Virus record (IMG/VR): IMGVR_UViG_3300009158_000102 | Span: 1-37,993 of that record | Direction: 5' to 3' (one strand) | DNA: 37,993 bases | Source of the DNA: a virus | Shown here: in pieces, positions 5,992 to 13,776 of the stretch | Layout: each line of letters begins with the position of its first letter | How positions within the stretch are numbered: the stretch's first letter is position 1 | The notes under the pieces: model-generated | Told to the model about the DNA's origin: nothing | The model's database searches: none | What the model saw: only the letters and a program-made list of their open reading frames with translations | Program-made: the position numbers and the translations under genes

Positions 5992-7010
5992 GACTGCCTC
6001 ACCTTCCCGCCGGCGATGCGGAAGTTCTCCACGTCGAACTGGCCGTCGGAATCGGTTCTGACGATCGCGGCGCCGTGGTTCCACTTGTTCAGCCTCGCGT
6101 AGTCCGGATGCAGATCGCAGAGGCACCCGGTGCTCCAGCAAAACACCTCCCGGCCCCACATGTCGGGTTCGCAGTGGCCGCTGGTGCGGTGGCCGTGGCC
6201 TTCGAGCACGGTATGGTGGAGCCGCAGGAATGCCCCCCGGGCCTGGTTGACCGGCGCGGAGATTCCGCTGCCCTTTTCATGGCCATGCAAGAGCGGGAGT
6301 TTGCCGGCAAGGATCGGCCGCTTGTCGCCGACCAGGGCGATGCCGTGGCGGTCGAGCTGGAGCCAGTTGTCGAGGCCCATGATGGGGTCGTCGGAAATCT
6401 CCGGGGCGTGCTGGTGGAGCCACAAGTCCCACCTCTCTTCATGGTTGCCCTTTTTCAGCACGATCGGGATATCGGGAAACTCCTGCCGCAGCCACGCGAG
6501 CATCTGCCGCTGGGCCTCAACCTCCGCCTTGAAGTTCCGCTTTGCCGGGTTCTTGTCCCACCGCGAGATCGAATAGAAATCGCCGATGTCGCCGTTGAGC
6601 ACCAGGGCGTCGATCCGCGACTCCTTGCAGTGCTCGACCGCCAGCCGTAGGGCGGCCTCGTCGTGGTAGGGCACATGGATGTCGGATAGCACGCCGATCG
6701 CTCCCGTCACTTCGAGCACGTAGGGCTCCCACGGCTCGGCGCGGCTCGCGGGCATCGCCTCGACGGGGGCGTTGCGTTGCGGTCGCATCGTGCCGCTGCC
6801 AGACGACATGATCGCTTTGCGGTTCTTCTTGCCCTGGAGGCCCAGGTGATAGCGAATCCGCATGTAGGCTTGCTCCAGCGTGATTGCGCCGTTGGCCTCC
6901 GCCTGCAATCGCCGGCCGAGCGTCCGCGCCGGGGCGTCGGGGTGGAGCTCGACCAGCCGGCGGGCGATCTTCGTGATCTCGTCGCCGGCTGTTTTTCCTT
7001 TGACTGACAT
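5988..7010 (-). CDS. Calcineurin-like metallophosphoesterase with N-terminal HTH-like region
   Basis: 340 residues. Residues 1-60 are a basic helical region resembling a helix-turn-helix ('TLGRRLQAEANGAITLEQAY'). The catalytic domain carries all metallophosphoesterase blocks: 'LSDIHVPYHD' (Asp110, His112), 'LNGDIGDFY' (Asp141), 'KKGNHEERW' (Asn189, His190), 'LLHGHEKG' (His242, His244) and 'LEGHGHRTSG' (His272, His274). It should bind two metals and hydrolyse phosphomonoesters or diesters. Phage enzymes of this type act on nucleic acids or nucleotides; the substrate is not predictable. The ATG is preceded by GGGAGG, and an 88-base gap separates it from the gene upstream, so it may have its own promoter. 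Confidence 0.85.
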   Translation of the reverse strand: MSVKGKTAGDEITKIARRLVELHPDAPARTLGRRLQAEANGAITLEQAYMRIRYHLGLQGKKNRKAIMSSGSGTMRPQRNAPVEAMPASRAEPWEPYVLEVTGAIGVLSDIHVPYHDEAALRLAVEHCKESRIDALVLNGDIGDFYSISRWDKNPAKRNFKAEVEAQRQMLAWLRQEFPDIPIVLKKGNHEERWDLWLHQHAPEISDDPIMGLDNWLQLDRHGIALVGDKRPILAGKLPLLHGHEKGSGISAPVNQARGAFLRLHHTVLEGHGHRTSGHCEPDMWGREVFCWSTGCLCDLHPDYARLNKWNHGAAIVRTDSDGQFDVENFRIAGGKVRQS

Positions 7011-7098
7011 GCTGCCTCCCTGCGTCAGTTTGGGCCCTACGGTTTCACGATATTCGCGGTGAGCAACTTCGAAAACGGGAGAATCGCGTGGCGTGCCT

Positions 7099-7416
7099 TC
7101 ATTGGTTTTGTGTGGTTTCTGTGGGCTCGGATGCCGTGGATCCAGGGGGCATTCCGAGCCACTTCTCCCCGACTTTGTTCAGCAGGGCCTGCCGCTTGTC
7201 GCACCCGCAGGGGCCGCCCACGATTGCCTCGACGCGGTCCTTCGTGATTCCGACCGCGGCGAGGCCGGCGGCAGCCAGGTCGCCGAGGCCGGGGCCTGGC
7301 TGCACGCTGCACAGGCGGCGAATCGGCGGCTTTGCGCCGCACAGACGAAACCCGCACCGCCGGCACGTCCCGCATTCCGCGTCGTAGGCGAAGTCGCAGT
7401 CCGTCACCATTGCCAA
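7099..7416 (-). CDS. Cysteine-rich hypothetical protein
   Basis: 105 residues, function unknown. The N-terminal half holds 'ECGTCRRCGFRLCG', and a later 'PCGCDKR' adds two more cysteines, so a metal (zinc) site is likely. The middle 'PGPGLGDLAAAGLAAVGITKDRVEAIVGG' looks like a short helical segment that could be membrane associated or a small helix-hairpin. The start overlaps the upstream gene by 13 bases. It is the last gene of the virion block, so it may be a minor virion or tail-tip protein. Confidence 0.6.
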   Translation of the reverse strand: MAMVTDCDFAYDAECGTCRRCGFRLCGAKPPIRRLCSVQPGPGLGDLAAAGLAAVGITKDRVEAIVGGPCGCDKRQALLNKVGEKWLGMPPGSTASEPTETTQNQ

Positions 7417-7994
7417 GTTATGCCTACGGTGACGTTGAAAAAGGCTTTGTAGGTGGGCAGGGACCCGCAGTTGACTGGCCCGCCAAATGGATTGTAGAGG
7501 TCACTATCAAAGCCGTTTCCGGTATGCGCTGCCGTGAGTGTTTCCGAGGCCGTTGACCCATACTCCAATGCGCAAAGCGTTGATGTTAGCGATACCTCCA
7601 TGTCGTATCGCTGGAAGCAAGGAAATCCAACGTCGCAAAACTTCATATACAATCGCGAGTTATAGAGCCCGCCTTCCGTCGCGCACCTGATTTCATAGAC
7701 AACTTTCGTGCCGTCTGCCAGCGTCGTGCTATACATGAAATAGTCAGCAAGGTTCTTGCCGGCGTATGACAAGACATACGTTCCGCCCACTTGCGCAGCC
7801 GCACCTGCCGCCGTGCAGCTACCAACGCTACCGCTTGCAAGGCTTCCAAGCGTCACCGCTGCTGTCACGGTCAGCGGGGCATAGCCGTATGGGTCAGCGC
7901 ATGTGCAGGCCTTTGGCGGGCAGCAGCAGTCCGTGTGGGTCGCCAGGGACGAGCCAACCTTGAGCAGCGACGACCCTTGCTTGATCAGCGGCAC
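7404..7994 (-). CDS. Hypothetical cysteine-rich, beta-rich protein
   Basis: 196 residues, not recognised. The N-terminus 'MPLIKQGSSLLKVGSSLATH' is followed by a cysteine cluster (CCCPPKACTC), then a threonine/serine/glycine-rich beta region with scattered cysteines (for example 'CATEG', 'FCDVGFPC') and a C-terminal 'KAFFNVTVGITWQW'. No signal peptide. Codon use here is less GC-biased than in neighbouring genes (for example 7540-7760), which may mean recent acquisition. It lies directly downstream of the tail-tip genes, consistent with a receptor-binding or tip protein. Confidence 0.6.
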   Translation of the reverse strand: MPLIKQGSSLLKVGSSLATHTDCCCPPKACTCADPYGYAPLTVTAAVTLGSLASGSVGSCTAAGAAAQVGGTYVLSYAGKNLADYFMYSTTLADGTKVVYEIRCATEGGLYNSRLYMKFCDVGFPCFQRYDMEVSLTSTLCALEYGSTASETLTAAHTGNGFDSDLYNPFGGPVNCGSLPTYKAFFNVTVGITWQW

Positions 7995-8002
7995 AGTGAC
8001 AC

Positions 8003-8887
8003 CTACGGGCAGGAGGTTGTCGTGATCGTCACGTCAGTTGGGTCTGGCGAATCAATGAACGTGCTAATCTTCTTTCGCGTGAACACGAGGCCCGAGCCCA
8101 TAAGAGACACGCCAGTAATCACGTCGAGCTGCGTCGGCTCGGCCCAGACGAGATACCAGTACCCATTCGCCCCGCGGGCGACCTCGACCCACCGGCCGGA
8201 CGGAACGGTAACCATCTTGTTTACGCAGTTGTCTAGCGTGGCCGACGATGTCGTCTCGCTGGGCGGCGTTCCGGCTTCCCAAAGGGCAATCGTCGCCGTC
8301 GTGTCCTTCGTCCAGGTCGTCGTCGTCTTCCCGAGACGCAACGAATCACCGCCTTCGCCCATGCGCACGGCACACCACTTCGTCCCCGTGCCGCTCGGCT
8401 TGTAGAGAATCCTCGCGGAGCCGCTGCCACCCGACGTTAGCTGCGTCCGGTCCGAGTTCTTCACGTCGCAAAAACCGTGCGCCGCATCGACGACATCAAT
8501 CTGCACCTGGCACACGCCCGAGATCCACGCCCGGCCGACCTTCCCGTTGGCGATCGGCTCCAGGCAGATCAGGAACTTCCCTTTGTGGTCGGCGGTCGTT
8601 GGCGTTACCCCGGTGAACGCGACCTGATTCTGGAACGACGCGAGCGCGGCCGACGGCGTGAAAATCACCCCGCTGATCCCGAGCACGCCGAACCGCGAGA
8701 CGGTGGACCCGCTGGAGTTCTTGACGAGCACGATGTCGGCCTGGCGGAACTGCTGCGGGCCGTTTGCCGGCAGCGTCGCGCCACCCTGCCGGTGGGCCTC
8801 CGCGGCATCCAGGCACGCGTTCCAGGCCGCGGCCGGGATTTGCAGCTTGTCGCCGCTCGATGCGCGTTTGAATGGATCGCCGGCCAT
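8003..8887 (-). CDS. Hypothetical tail-region protein
   Basis: 294 residues, no recognised domain. The start 'MAGDPFKRASSGDKLQIPAAAWNACLDAAEAHR' is a helical opening often seen in phage structural accessory proteins. The rest is beta-rich with regular 'G..V...' strands and a C-terminal 'TDVTITTTSCP'. It sits two genes after the tape measure, where siphoviruses encode distal tail, hub or tip proteins, so a tail-tip role is inferred from order only. Confidence 0.6.
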   Translation of the reverse strand: MAGDPFKRASSGDKLQIPAAAWNACLDAAEAHRQGGATLPANGPQQFRQADIVLVKNSSGSTVSRFGVLGISGVIFTPSAALASFQNQVAFTGVTPTTADHKGKFLICLEPIANGKVGRAWISGVCQVQIDVVDAAHGFCDVKNSDRTQLTSGGSGSARILYKPSGTGTKWCAVRMGEGGDSLRLGKTTTTWTKDTTATIALWEAGTPPSETTSSATLDNCVNKMVTVPSGRWVEVARGANGYWYLVWAEPTQLDVITGVSLMGSGLVFTRKKISTFIDSPDPTDVTITTTSCP

Positions 8888-8889
8888 GG

Positions 8890-9669
8890 TCAGAGCCCCA
8901 GGAGCGTGAAGTCGGCCGACTCATAGACTCGCTCGACATAGGCCGCGATGGGCCGCTTGACGAGCGCGTTTGCCGAGGTGTCCTCCGCGTCCGCGAATCG
9001 CACCCAGAGGTATTCCCAGCCCTTTTTCGCCGAGACCGTGATGCCGCCGCCGATCGATAGGCTGGAGACGTTCGGGCTGGCCGCGAACTTGAACGCGATC
9101 TCCCAATCGTCGATGCCCGTCTTCGTGCCGCTCGCGCCCAGGAACAGCACCTCACCAGCCGCGAACCCGCGGAACGCGGCGTTGTTGGTCTTCCCGGTGC
9201 AGTTGAAGAGGTTCATCTTGTACGTGCCCGTGACCACGGAGCCCTGCACCCTGTATGTCTCGGTGAAGTTGAACACGGGCACGGTGACATCGGTGCCGTC
9301 GACCGAGTCGCCATTTACCCCGATCGCACCGTAGAAGTCTGGCGCCGTGGCTCCTGAAGGAGCATGGCGGCCGATGGTTTGCAGGGATTGCGTGATGTGA
9401 GCGGTGCCGCCGCCCGTCTCAAACGTGTATTGGCTTTCCCGGCGCGATTCATAGGGAACGGTGCAGGCCCAGACCCCGCCCCCGAGCGGCTCGGCCGACA
9501 CCTCCATTCGGCGGAGGTCGTTGACCGTGGCAGGGGCTTCGGCGAGCAGCGCGTCAAGCACGTCGGCTTCGCTAGTCGTGCCCGTGACGATGTATTTGAG
9601 CTCGCCGGTCGAGATCAGACCGTCGGAGAATCGGCGCGAATCGAAGGCCTCGAAGATGCTGACGCTCAT
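8890..9669 (-). CDS. Hypothetical tail protein immediately downstream of tape measure
   Basis: 259 residues, start overlapping the tape-measure stop by 4 bases. The sequence is beta-rich ('LKYIVTGTTSEADVLDALLA', 'VPVFNFTETYRVQG', 'WEYLWVRFADAED') and soluble. The position directly after the tape measure is the usual place of the distal tail protein; no family motif is visible, so the assignment rests on gene order. Confidence 0.6.
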   Translation of the reverse strand: MSVSIFEAFDSRRFSDGLISTGELKYIVTGTTSEADVLDALLAEAPATVNDLRRMEVSAEPLGGGVWACTVPYESRRESQYTFETGGGTAHITQSLQTIGRHAPSGATAPDFYGAIGVNGDSVDGTDVTVPVFNFTETYRVQGSVVTGTYKMNLFNCTGKTNNAAFRGFAAGEVLFLGASGTKTGIDDWEIAFKFAASPNVSSLSIGGGITVSAKKGWEYLWVRFADAEDTSANALVKRPIAAYVERVYESADFTLLGL

Positions 9670-11246
9670 TGGAAGACGACTCCCGCTTGCTTGACGCCGT
9701 TGTCGATGCTTTTGAGCAGATCGGCCGAGCGTTCCGTGGCCTTGGCCGTGCGGTCGGCGAGCGAGCTCGAGCCAAGGCTTCGGGCCGCCAGCGCGTTGAA
9801 GGTGCCCTTGCTCTCGATCTTGGATTTCTCCTGCGAGAGCATCGCGGGGATCGCGACGCCGCTGCCGCGGGCGTCGGTGCGCTCCATTTGCTCGCGCTCT
9901 TTCTTGGCTTGCTCACGGGCCTTGTTGAACTCGCCGCGGGCGCCCTTGACCTTCCCCTCCGCTTCTTGACGCTGCCGCTGGAACTCCGCCTGGCGGCCGT
10001 CGTCCGCCCGCTGCTGGTCTTGCCCTAGGTTGGCTTGGGCGTCCTGCCGGTTTCGCTCGATCTCTGCCTTGCGGTTTTTGCGGCTCTCGTTTCGGTTCCC
10101 GATGACCGTATTTTGCTGGTCGTCGGCGGCTTTCCACTTGGCGTTGGTCTCGTTGTCGATCCGATTGATTTCCGCGTTGACGTTGATGTCTTTGTCGAAG
10201 AGCGCCTTCAACTGCACCCACGCTTTTTTGATGAATCCGATGGAGCTGGCCCAGGTTTTCGTGAGGACGTTGGTAAAGATGGCCCAGGTGTCGGCCAGGA
10301 AGTCGACGGTTTCCACCCAGCCGTTTTCCACCATCGCCCACGCGTCGATAAAGTAGCCGGCGGCGGTGAATGACGCGTTGCTCCAGACCTGGAAAAAGAA
10401 ATCTTTCGCGTTGATCCAGAGTTGGTTGAGCGCGTTGACGCCCTTTTCCCACTGGAGTTTCAGCCCGAGCCACAGGATTTTCGCGGCCAGCTCGATATCG
10501 CCCGCCATGAGAGCGTCGGCGATTCCTTGGAATGCGGCGCTGGCGTCGTCCCACAGCGACATGAAAGCGTCGGACAGCCATTTCATGGCTTGCTCGCCGA
10601 CGCCCGACGTGTAGAGCAGGTAGGCCCCGAGAGCCACGACTCCCGCGATGACCATCCCCATCGGCGTGAGGATAGCCGCAAGCACGGACCCGATCACGGC
10701 CATGGCGGTGGCGGCGATCGACGCCACGGTGGAGAGCACCCCGAACACGCTGCCGACGGTCGCGATGACCTTTCCGATGACGACGAGCGCCGTGCCGGCC
10801 GCGACGACGATGGAGGCGAACCGCGCGATCCCTTGAATGAGAACACGGTTCGCCCGCACCCACGCCGTGGCCCGCTCGACGACCCTGGCCAGGGCGCTCG
10901 GCCACCGCGAGAGCAGCGGCAGCACCGCCGACCCGACGGCGTCGCGGAACGCCTGCATGGCGTTTGACAGCCGCAGCAGCGCCCCAACGTAGGCTTGCAC
11001 ATTGCTGGCGTCGCGGCGGGTGGCGAACCGCCCCGACTCGACGGCCGAGCGTGCGAACGAATGGGCCATCGCCGCCAGCGGGGCGCTGACCGCGGCGCCC
11101 ATGGCCGCGATCTTGGCACCCTGCCAGGCGACGCTATGACCGAAGTCTTTCAGCGCCACGCTGGCGTTGTGCAGCGGGCGGGAAATGCCGTCGCGGAGCG
11201 TAAGCTCGATGTAGGCCGCGCCCGCCCGAATCGCCGAAGATGACAC
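9666..11246 (-). CDS. Tail tape-measure protein
   Basis: 526 residues. It is largely helical with a long central hydrophobic stretch (about 140-220, several segments of Ala/Val/Ile/Gly such as 'FASIVVAAGTALVVIGKVIA' and 'VIAGVVALGAYLLY') as in membrane-inserting tape measures, a tryptophan-rich middle ('LWINAKDFFFQVWSNASFTA') and a strongly charged coiled coil at about 375-445 (many Gln/Arg/Glu/Lys). With the rule of about 1.5 angstroms of tail per residue this predicts a tail near 80 nm. It follows the frameshifted tail chaperone, as in most siphoviruses. Confidence 0.85.
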   Translation of the reverse strand: MSSSAIRAGAAYIELTLRDGISRPLHNASVALKDFGHSVAWQGAKIAAMGAAVSAPLAAMAHSFARSAVESGRFATRRDASNVQAYVGALLRLSNAMQAFRDAVGSAVLPLLSRWPSALARVVERATAWVRANRVLIQGIARFASIVVAAGTALVVIGKVIATVGSVFGVLSTVASIAATAMAVIGSVLAAILTPMGMVIAGVVALGAYLLYTSGVGEQAMKWLSDAFMSLWDDASAAFQGIADALMAGDIELAAKILWLGLKLQWEKGVNALNQLWINAKDFFFQVWSNASFTAAGYFIDAWAMVENGWVETVDFLADTWAIFTNVLTKTWASSIGFIKKAWVQLKALFDKDINVNAEINRIDNETNAKWKAADDQQNTVIGNRNESRKNRKAEIERNRQDAQANLGQDQQRADDGRQAEFQRQRQEAEGKVKGARGEFNKAREQAKKEREQMERTDARGSGVAIPAMLSQEKSKIESKGTFNALAARSLGSSSLADRTAKATERSADLLKSIDNGVKQAGVVFQ

Positions 11247-11247
11247 G

Positions 11248-11556
11248 TCATGCCCTTTCGTCGAGGAAGATGGCCTTTAGGATCGTGATGGGGGCTTTGA
11301 TCCGCGGTGCTGGTGTGGGGTCGGTGAAGGGGTTGAAGTCGTCGTCGGAATACGGCGACGGCTTGGTCTTGTGGTCGCGGTGAATGTTGGCCATCGTGCT
11401 GCACACCCGAGCCGTCCTCCGCCATTCGTCTCGTCTTCGTCCGTCTGCCATCCACGCCAGTTCCCGCATCGACAGCGGGCCCGGGTCTACCCCGACAACG
11501 CCGGCGAGCTGGTAGACGAGCTTCCACGCGTCGGCGGCGGTGAATCGAGGTCGATC
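11248..11556 (-). CDS. Tail assembly chaperone, frameshift extension (gpT-like)
   Basis: This reading frame lacks a credible start of its own. It overlaps the end of the chaperone ORF at 11487-11984 and is reached by a -1 shift. From about 11556 it reads 'DRPRFTAADAWKLVYQLAGV', then 'LAWMADGRRRDEWRRTARV', 'NIHRDHKTKPSPYSDDDFNPF' and ends at 11248 just before the tape measure. 'W..A...' plus a final polar 'DDFNPF' segment are typical of the extended chaperone (lambda G-T analogue). A shift at the codon CCG (11558-11556) in the run GCCCCGAT would join the frames, but the exact slip is not determinable. Confidence 0.65.
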   Translation of the reverse strand, partial: DRPRFTAADAWKLVYQLAGVVGVDPGPLSMRELAWMADGRRRDEWRRTARVCSTMANIHRDHKTKPSPYSDDDFNPFTDPTPAPRIKAPITILKAIFLDERA

Positions 11557-11984
11557 GGGGCGTTGAGAATCTCCTCGAACCTCCGCTCGATCGCCGGATC
11601 GTTCAGCCGCACCACCGCCAGCTCGCTCGCCCGCTCCCGCAACTGCTTCGCTTTCTCCCACGCCGTCCGCGCCGCTGGGCGGCGGGACGGGTGGGAAATA
11701 GAAAAAAGCGACTCCGCGAGCGCCTCCTCGGCCGCCAAGAGCACATCCCCCGACATCGCCTGGCCGAACTGCTCGTCGGTCAGGTTCCGCGCGTCTGCCT
11801 CCGGCTTGCAGATCGCGTAGAGCACGTCCACGAACAGCACCACGTCGCCCATGAGCTTCCCCATGAGCGAGCCCTCGACGAACTCCATGAGGTCGACGGA
11901 GAGCAGCGTGCGGACTCGTTTGACCGTGTGGGTGCTGATCGCGAGCGACCAGACCCGGCCAGCGGTGTCGGTGAAGGTTTGCAT
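11487..11984 (-). CDS. Tail assembly chaperone (gpG-like)
   Basis: 165 residues from ATG 11984, directly after the tail tube gene. The protein is mostly helical: 'MQTFTDTAGRVWSLAISTH', 'TLLSVDLMEFVEGSLMGKLM', 'VLFVDVLYAICKPEADARN', 'MSGDVLLAAEEALAESLFSI', and ends in 'EEILNAPIDLD' followed by a serine/proline run that looks like shifted coding. It would bind the tape measure during tail assembly. The alternative long frame start at 12425 lies over the tail tube gene and is not used. Confidence 0.75.
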   Translation of the reverse strand: MQTFTDTAGRVWSLAISTHTVKRVRTLLSVDLMEFVEGSLMGKLMGDVVLFVDVLYAICKPEADARNLTDEQFGQAMSGDVLLAAEEALAESLFSISHPSRRPAARTAWEKAKQLRERASELAVVRLNDPAIERRFEEILNAPIDLDSPPPTRGSSSTSSPALSG

Positions 11985-11986
11985 GC

Positions 11987-12445
11987 TCAGCTCCCAGTTG
12001 AGGTGAACCAGGTCGGGGCGATGGCCACGCCAGAGTTGTCGAACGCCGGCGTGGGCTTGGCCGACACGTCGAACGTCAGGGCCCCTTCCAGCGGCTGACC
12101 GGCCTGGAAGTTGAACACTTCGCAGATCGCCCGGAGGCCCTGCGAGCCGGCCGTGGTGATCGGGCCGTCGAGCGCGAGCAGCTCGATCGACGCGCCGTTG
12201 AGGTAGCTGCCGAGGAGTGCCGTGTAGTCGGCATCCACGGCCACCGCCCGCAGCTGGAAGTCGATCGACGCGTCTTTGAGCGCGCCCTTGCGGGTCTTCC
12301 AGGGGTTGGCCCGGCTGGACGTTTCCGCTTCGGTCTTCGAAAGCGCGACCGTCACGTCGCCGACGTTTGGAATCTCGTTCCAGACCGGCGACGCGTTGGT
12401 TCCGGTGTTGCGGTAGAGCTTGCAATCCAATCCGATCTTTGACAT
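11987..12445 (-). CDS. Major tail (tube) protein
   Basis: 152 residues. 'MSKIGLDCKLYRNTG', 'WNEIPNVGDVTVALSKTEAE', 'SSRANPWKTRKGALKDASID' and 'GALTFDVSAKPTPAF' follow the beta-barrel pattern of siphovirus tail-tube subunits (the TP901-1-like family), including the 'TR' and 'GALKDASI' loop. The subunit polymerises into hexameric rings on the tape measure. The size and position, just above the chaperone and tape measure, fit. A GGAGGG ribosome site precedes the ATG. Confidence 0.85.
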   Translation of the reverse strand: MSKIGLDCKLYRNTGTNASPVWNEIPNVGDVTVALSKTEAETSSRANPWKTRKGALKDASIDFQLRAVAVDADYTALLGSYLNGASIELLALDGPITTAGSQGLRAICEVFNFQAGQPLEGALTFDVSAKPTPAFDNSGVAIAPTWFTSTGS

Positions 12446-12470
12446 CGAAAATCCCTCCTTGGGGGTTTGG

Positions 12471-13109
12471 TTAGCGGACGCTGTTGGCCCAGAGGGCCGG
12501 GAGTCGGTCGAGGTTGTTCATGAGGGCAGGCCCCATGAATGGGCGTGCGGGGTAGTTGGCGATTCCGCCGTGGGCGGCGACGGCCGCGCGGGCGCGTCGC
12601 TTTTCGGCCTGGAGCCGCGCCTTGCGCGTGTTTCCGAAAGCGTTCTCGGGCGCGGTGTAGATGAACCGGAGGCTCTTATCCACCTGGGCAGGGCTGGTGA
12701 ACTTGATGTAGGCGGTGCCGCTGGAGTCGGGGATCGGGCCGTGGCCGCCGACCTCGAGCTTCCAGTTCGTTCCGGCGATGACGGCCTCCGACTCCGAAAC
12801 CCCGCGGAGCGACCGCGGCCGTTGCGTGCCGCCGTGCTCGTGCACGCGGGCCACGTCGGAAATCAGCGTCGCGCTCGGGCCGATGACCACGGTGTGGTCG
12901 CCTTCCACCGCGAACAGGATCGAGTTGCGGAGGGCCCCCCGGCGGGTGCTCGGCGGGCTTCCCGGCTGGCTGGCTGTCTGCCGCGTCCGAATCAGCCGGC
13001 GGGCGGCGAGCCGCAGGCCCGCGCCGGCGTGGCGCAGGTTCTGAAACGCGGCCCGGCGGACGGCCTTTCGCACGGCGTCGGTGTTGTCGACCACCCGGAC
13101 GGCTGTCAT
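12471..13109 (-). CDS. HK97 gp10-like neck / tail completion protein
   Basis: 212 residues. 'ALRNSILFAVEGDHTVVIGPSA' (about 65-86), 'VARVHEHGGTQ' and a C-terminal 'YPARPFMGPALMNNLDRLP' are the landmarks of HK97 gp10-type proteins, which sit at the head-tail junction. The middle region (about 105-185) is longer than the minimal family, with 'IPDSSGTAYIKFTSPAQVDK'. It overlaps the small membrane gene upstream by ATGA. Expected to complete the tail or neck. Confidence 0.75.
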   Translation of the reverse strand: MTAVRVVDNTDAVRKAVRRAAFQNLRHAGAGLRLAARRLIRTRQTASQPGSPPSTRRGALRNSILFAVEGDHTVVIGPSATLISDVARVHEHGGTQRPRSLRGVSESEAVIAGTNWKLEVGGHGPIPDSSGTAYIKFTSPAQVDKSLRFIYTAPENAFGNTRKARLQAEKRRARAAVAAHGGIANYPARPFMGPALMNNLDRLPALWANSVR

Positions 13110-13432
13110 TCGGCGGCCCCCTGGCGGGGCGGGCGGTCGAGTCGCGACAGGATTTCCTGCTGACCGGCGGCGATCTCTTCCAGAATCTTCGTCTGTTGCA
13201 CTCGGTTGTCGGTGAGCTGCTCCAGGGCGTCGGCCTGCCGCTCCTGGGTCTTGGTGGTGCTCGCCAGGAATGCCGAATGGGCGGTCACCGTAGGCACCAG
13301 AACGGAGTCGTGGAGGCGGTCGGTCGCCGCGCCGACCCAGTAGAGGACGACCGACAGGATGGCCGTCGGCACGCCGACGACCCTCACGAACTGGATCCCG
13401 AGCTCAAGCCGATCCCGTGTCTGCTGTGTCAC
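13106..13432 (-). CDS. Small membrane protein with coiled-coil tail (holin/spanin-like pair member)
   Basis: 108 residues from GTG 13432, chosen because it gives a GTGA overlap with the upstream stop. A transmembrane helix ('VVGVPTAILSVVLYWVGAA', about 15-33) is followed by a helical, glutamine/glutamate-rich tail ('TTKTQERQADALEQLTDNRV' onward) likely to form a coiled coil. It overlaps the gp10-like gene by 4 bases. A one-TM protein with a long helix paired with another one-TM protein suggests holin or spanin function, but no family signature is present. Confidence 0.6.
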   Translation of the reverse strand: MTQQTRDRLELGIQFVRVVGVPTAILSVVLYWVGAATDRLHDSVLVPTVTAHSAFLASTTKTQERQADALEQLTDNRVQQTKILEEIAAGQQEILSRLDRPPRQGAAE

Positions 13433-13776
13433 GATCGCACCTCCTGCCGCTTCCGCCACCAGCGCACGATCAGGGCCTGGACGATCGCGGAGATCGCCCA
13501 CGTCAGCAGGAACGTCGTGAGGGCGAACCCGCACCGCTCCGAATACAGGTCGAGCACCCGCCGCTCGGTTCGCTCGCGGAGCACGCGTTCGTAGTCGGTG
13601 CCCTCGCCGGCCACGTCCATTTCCACGTCGTCGGGCATCTGCCGCATGGCCACCGCCGTGATGGCGTCGGCCTGGTCGCGGCCGAGGGCCGCCCGGCGGA
13701 GCGGGTGCAGGGCCAGGCGGCGCCAGACGGCTTCGCGGGCTTCGGCGAGGTCGAGGTTGGAGGGGCTGGCGTTCAT
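13429..13776 (-). CDS. Small membrane protein, C-terminal transmembrane helix
   Basis: 115 residues from ATG 13776, overlapping the protease gene by ATGA. A long acidic helical N-terminal part ('DQADAITAVAMRQMPDDVEM') leads to a single C-terminal membrane helix ('GFALTTFLLTWAISAIVQAL') and a basic tail 'VRWWRKRQEVRS'. Together with its downstream partner it may be a lysis or envelope gene. The longer in-frame extension to 14574 is over the protease gene and is a shadow. Confidence 0.6.
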   Translation of the reverse strand: MNASPSNLDLAEAREAVWRRLALHPLRRAALGRDQADAITAVAMRQMPDDVEMDVAGEGTDYERVLRERTERRVLDLYSERCGFALTTFLLTWAISAIVQALIVRWWRKRQEVRS

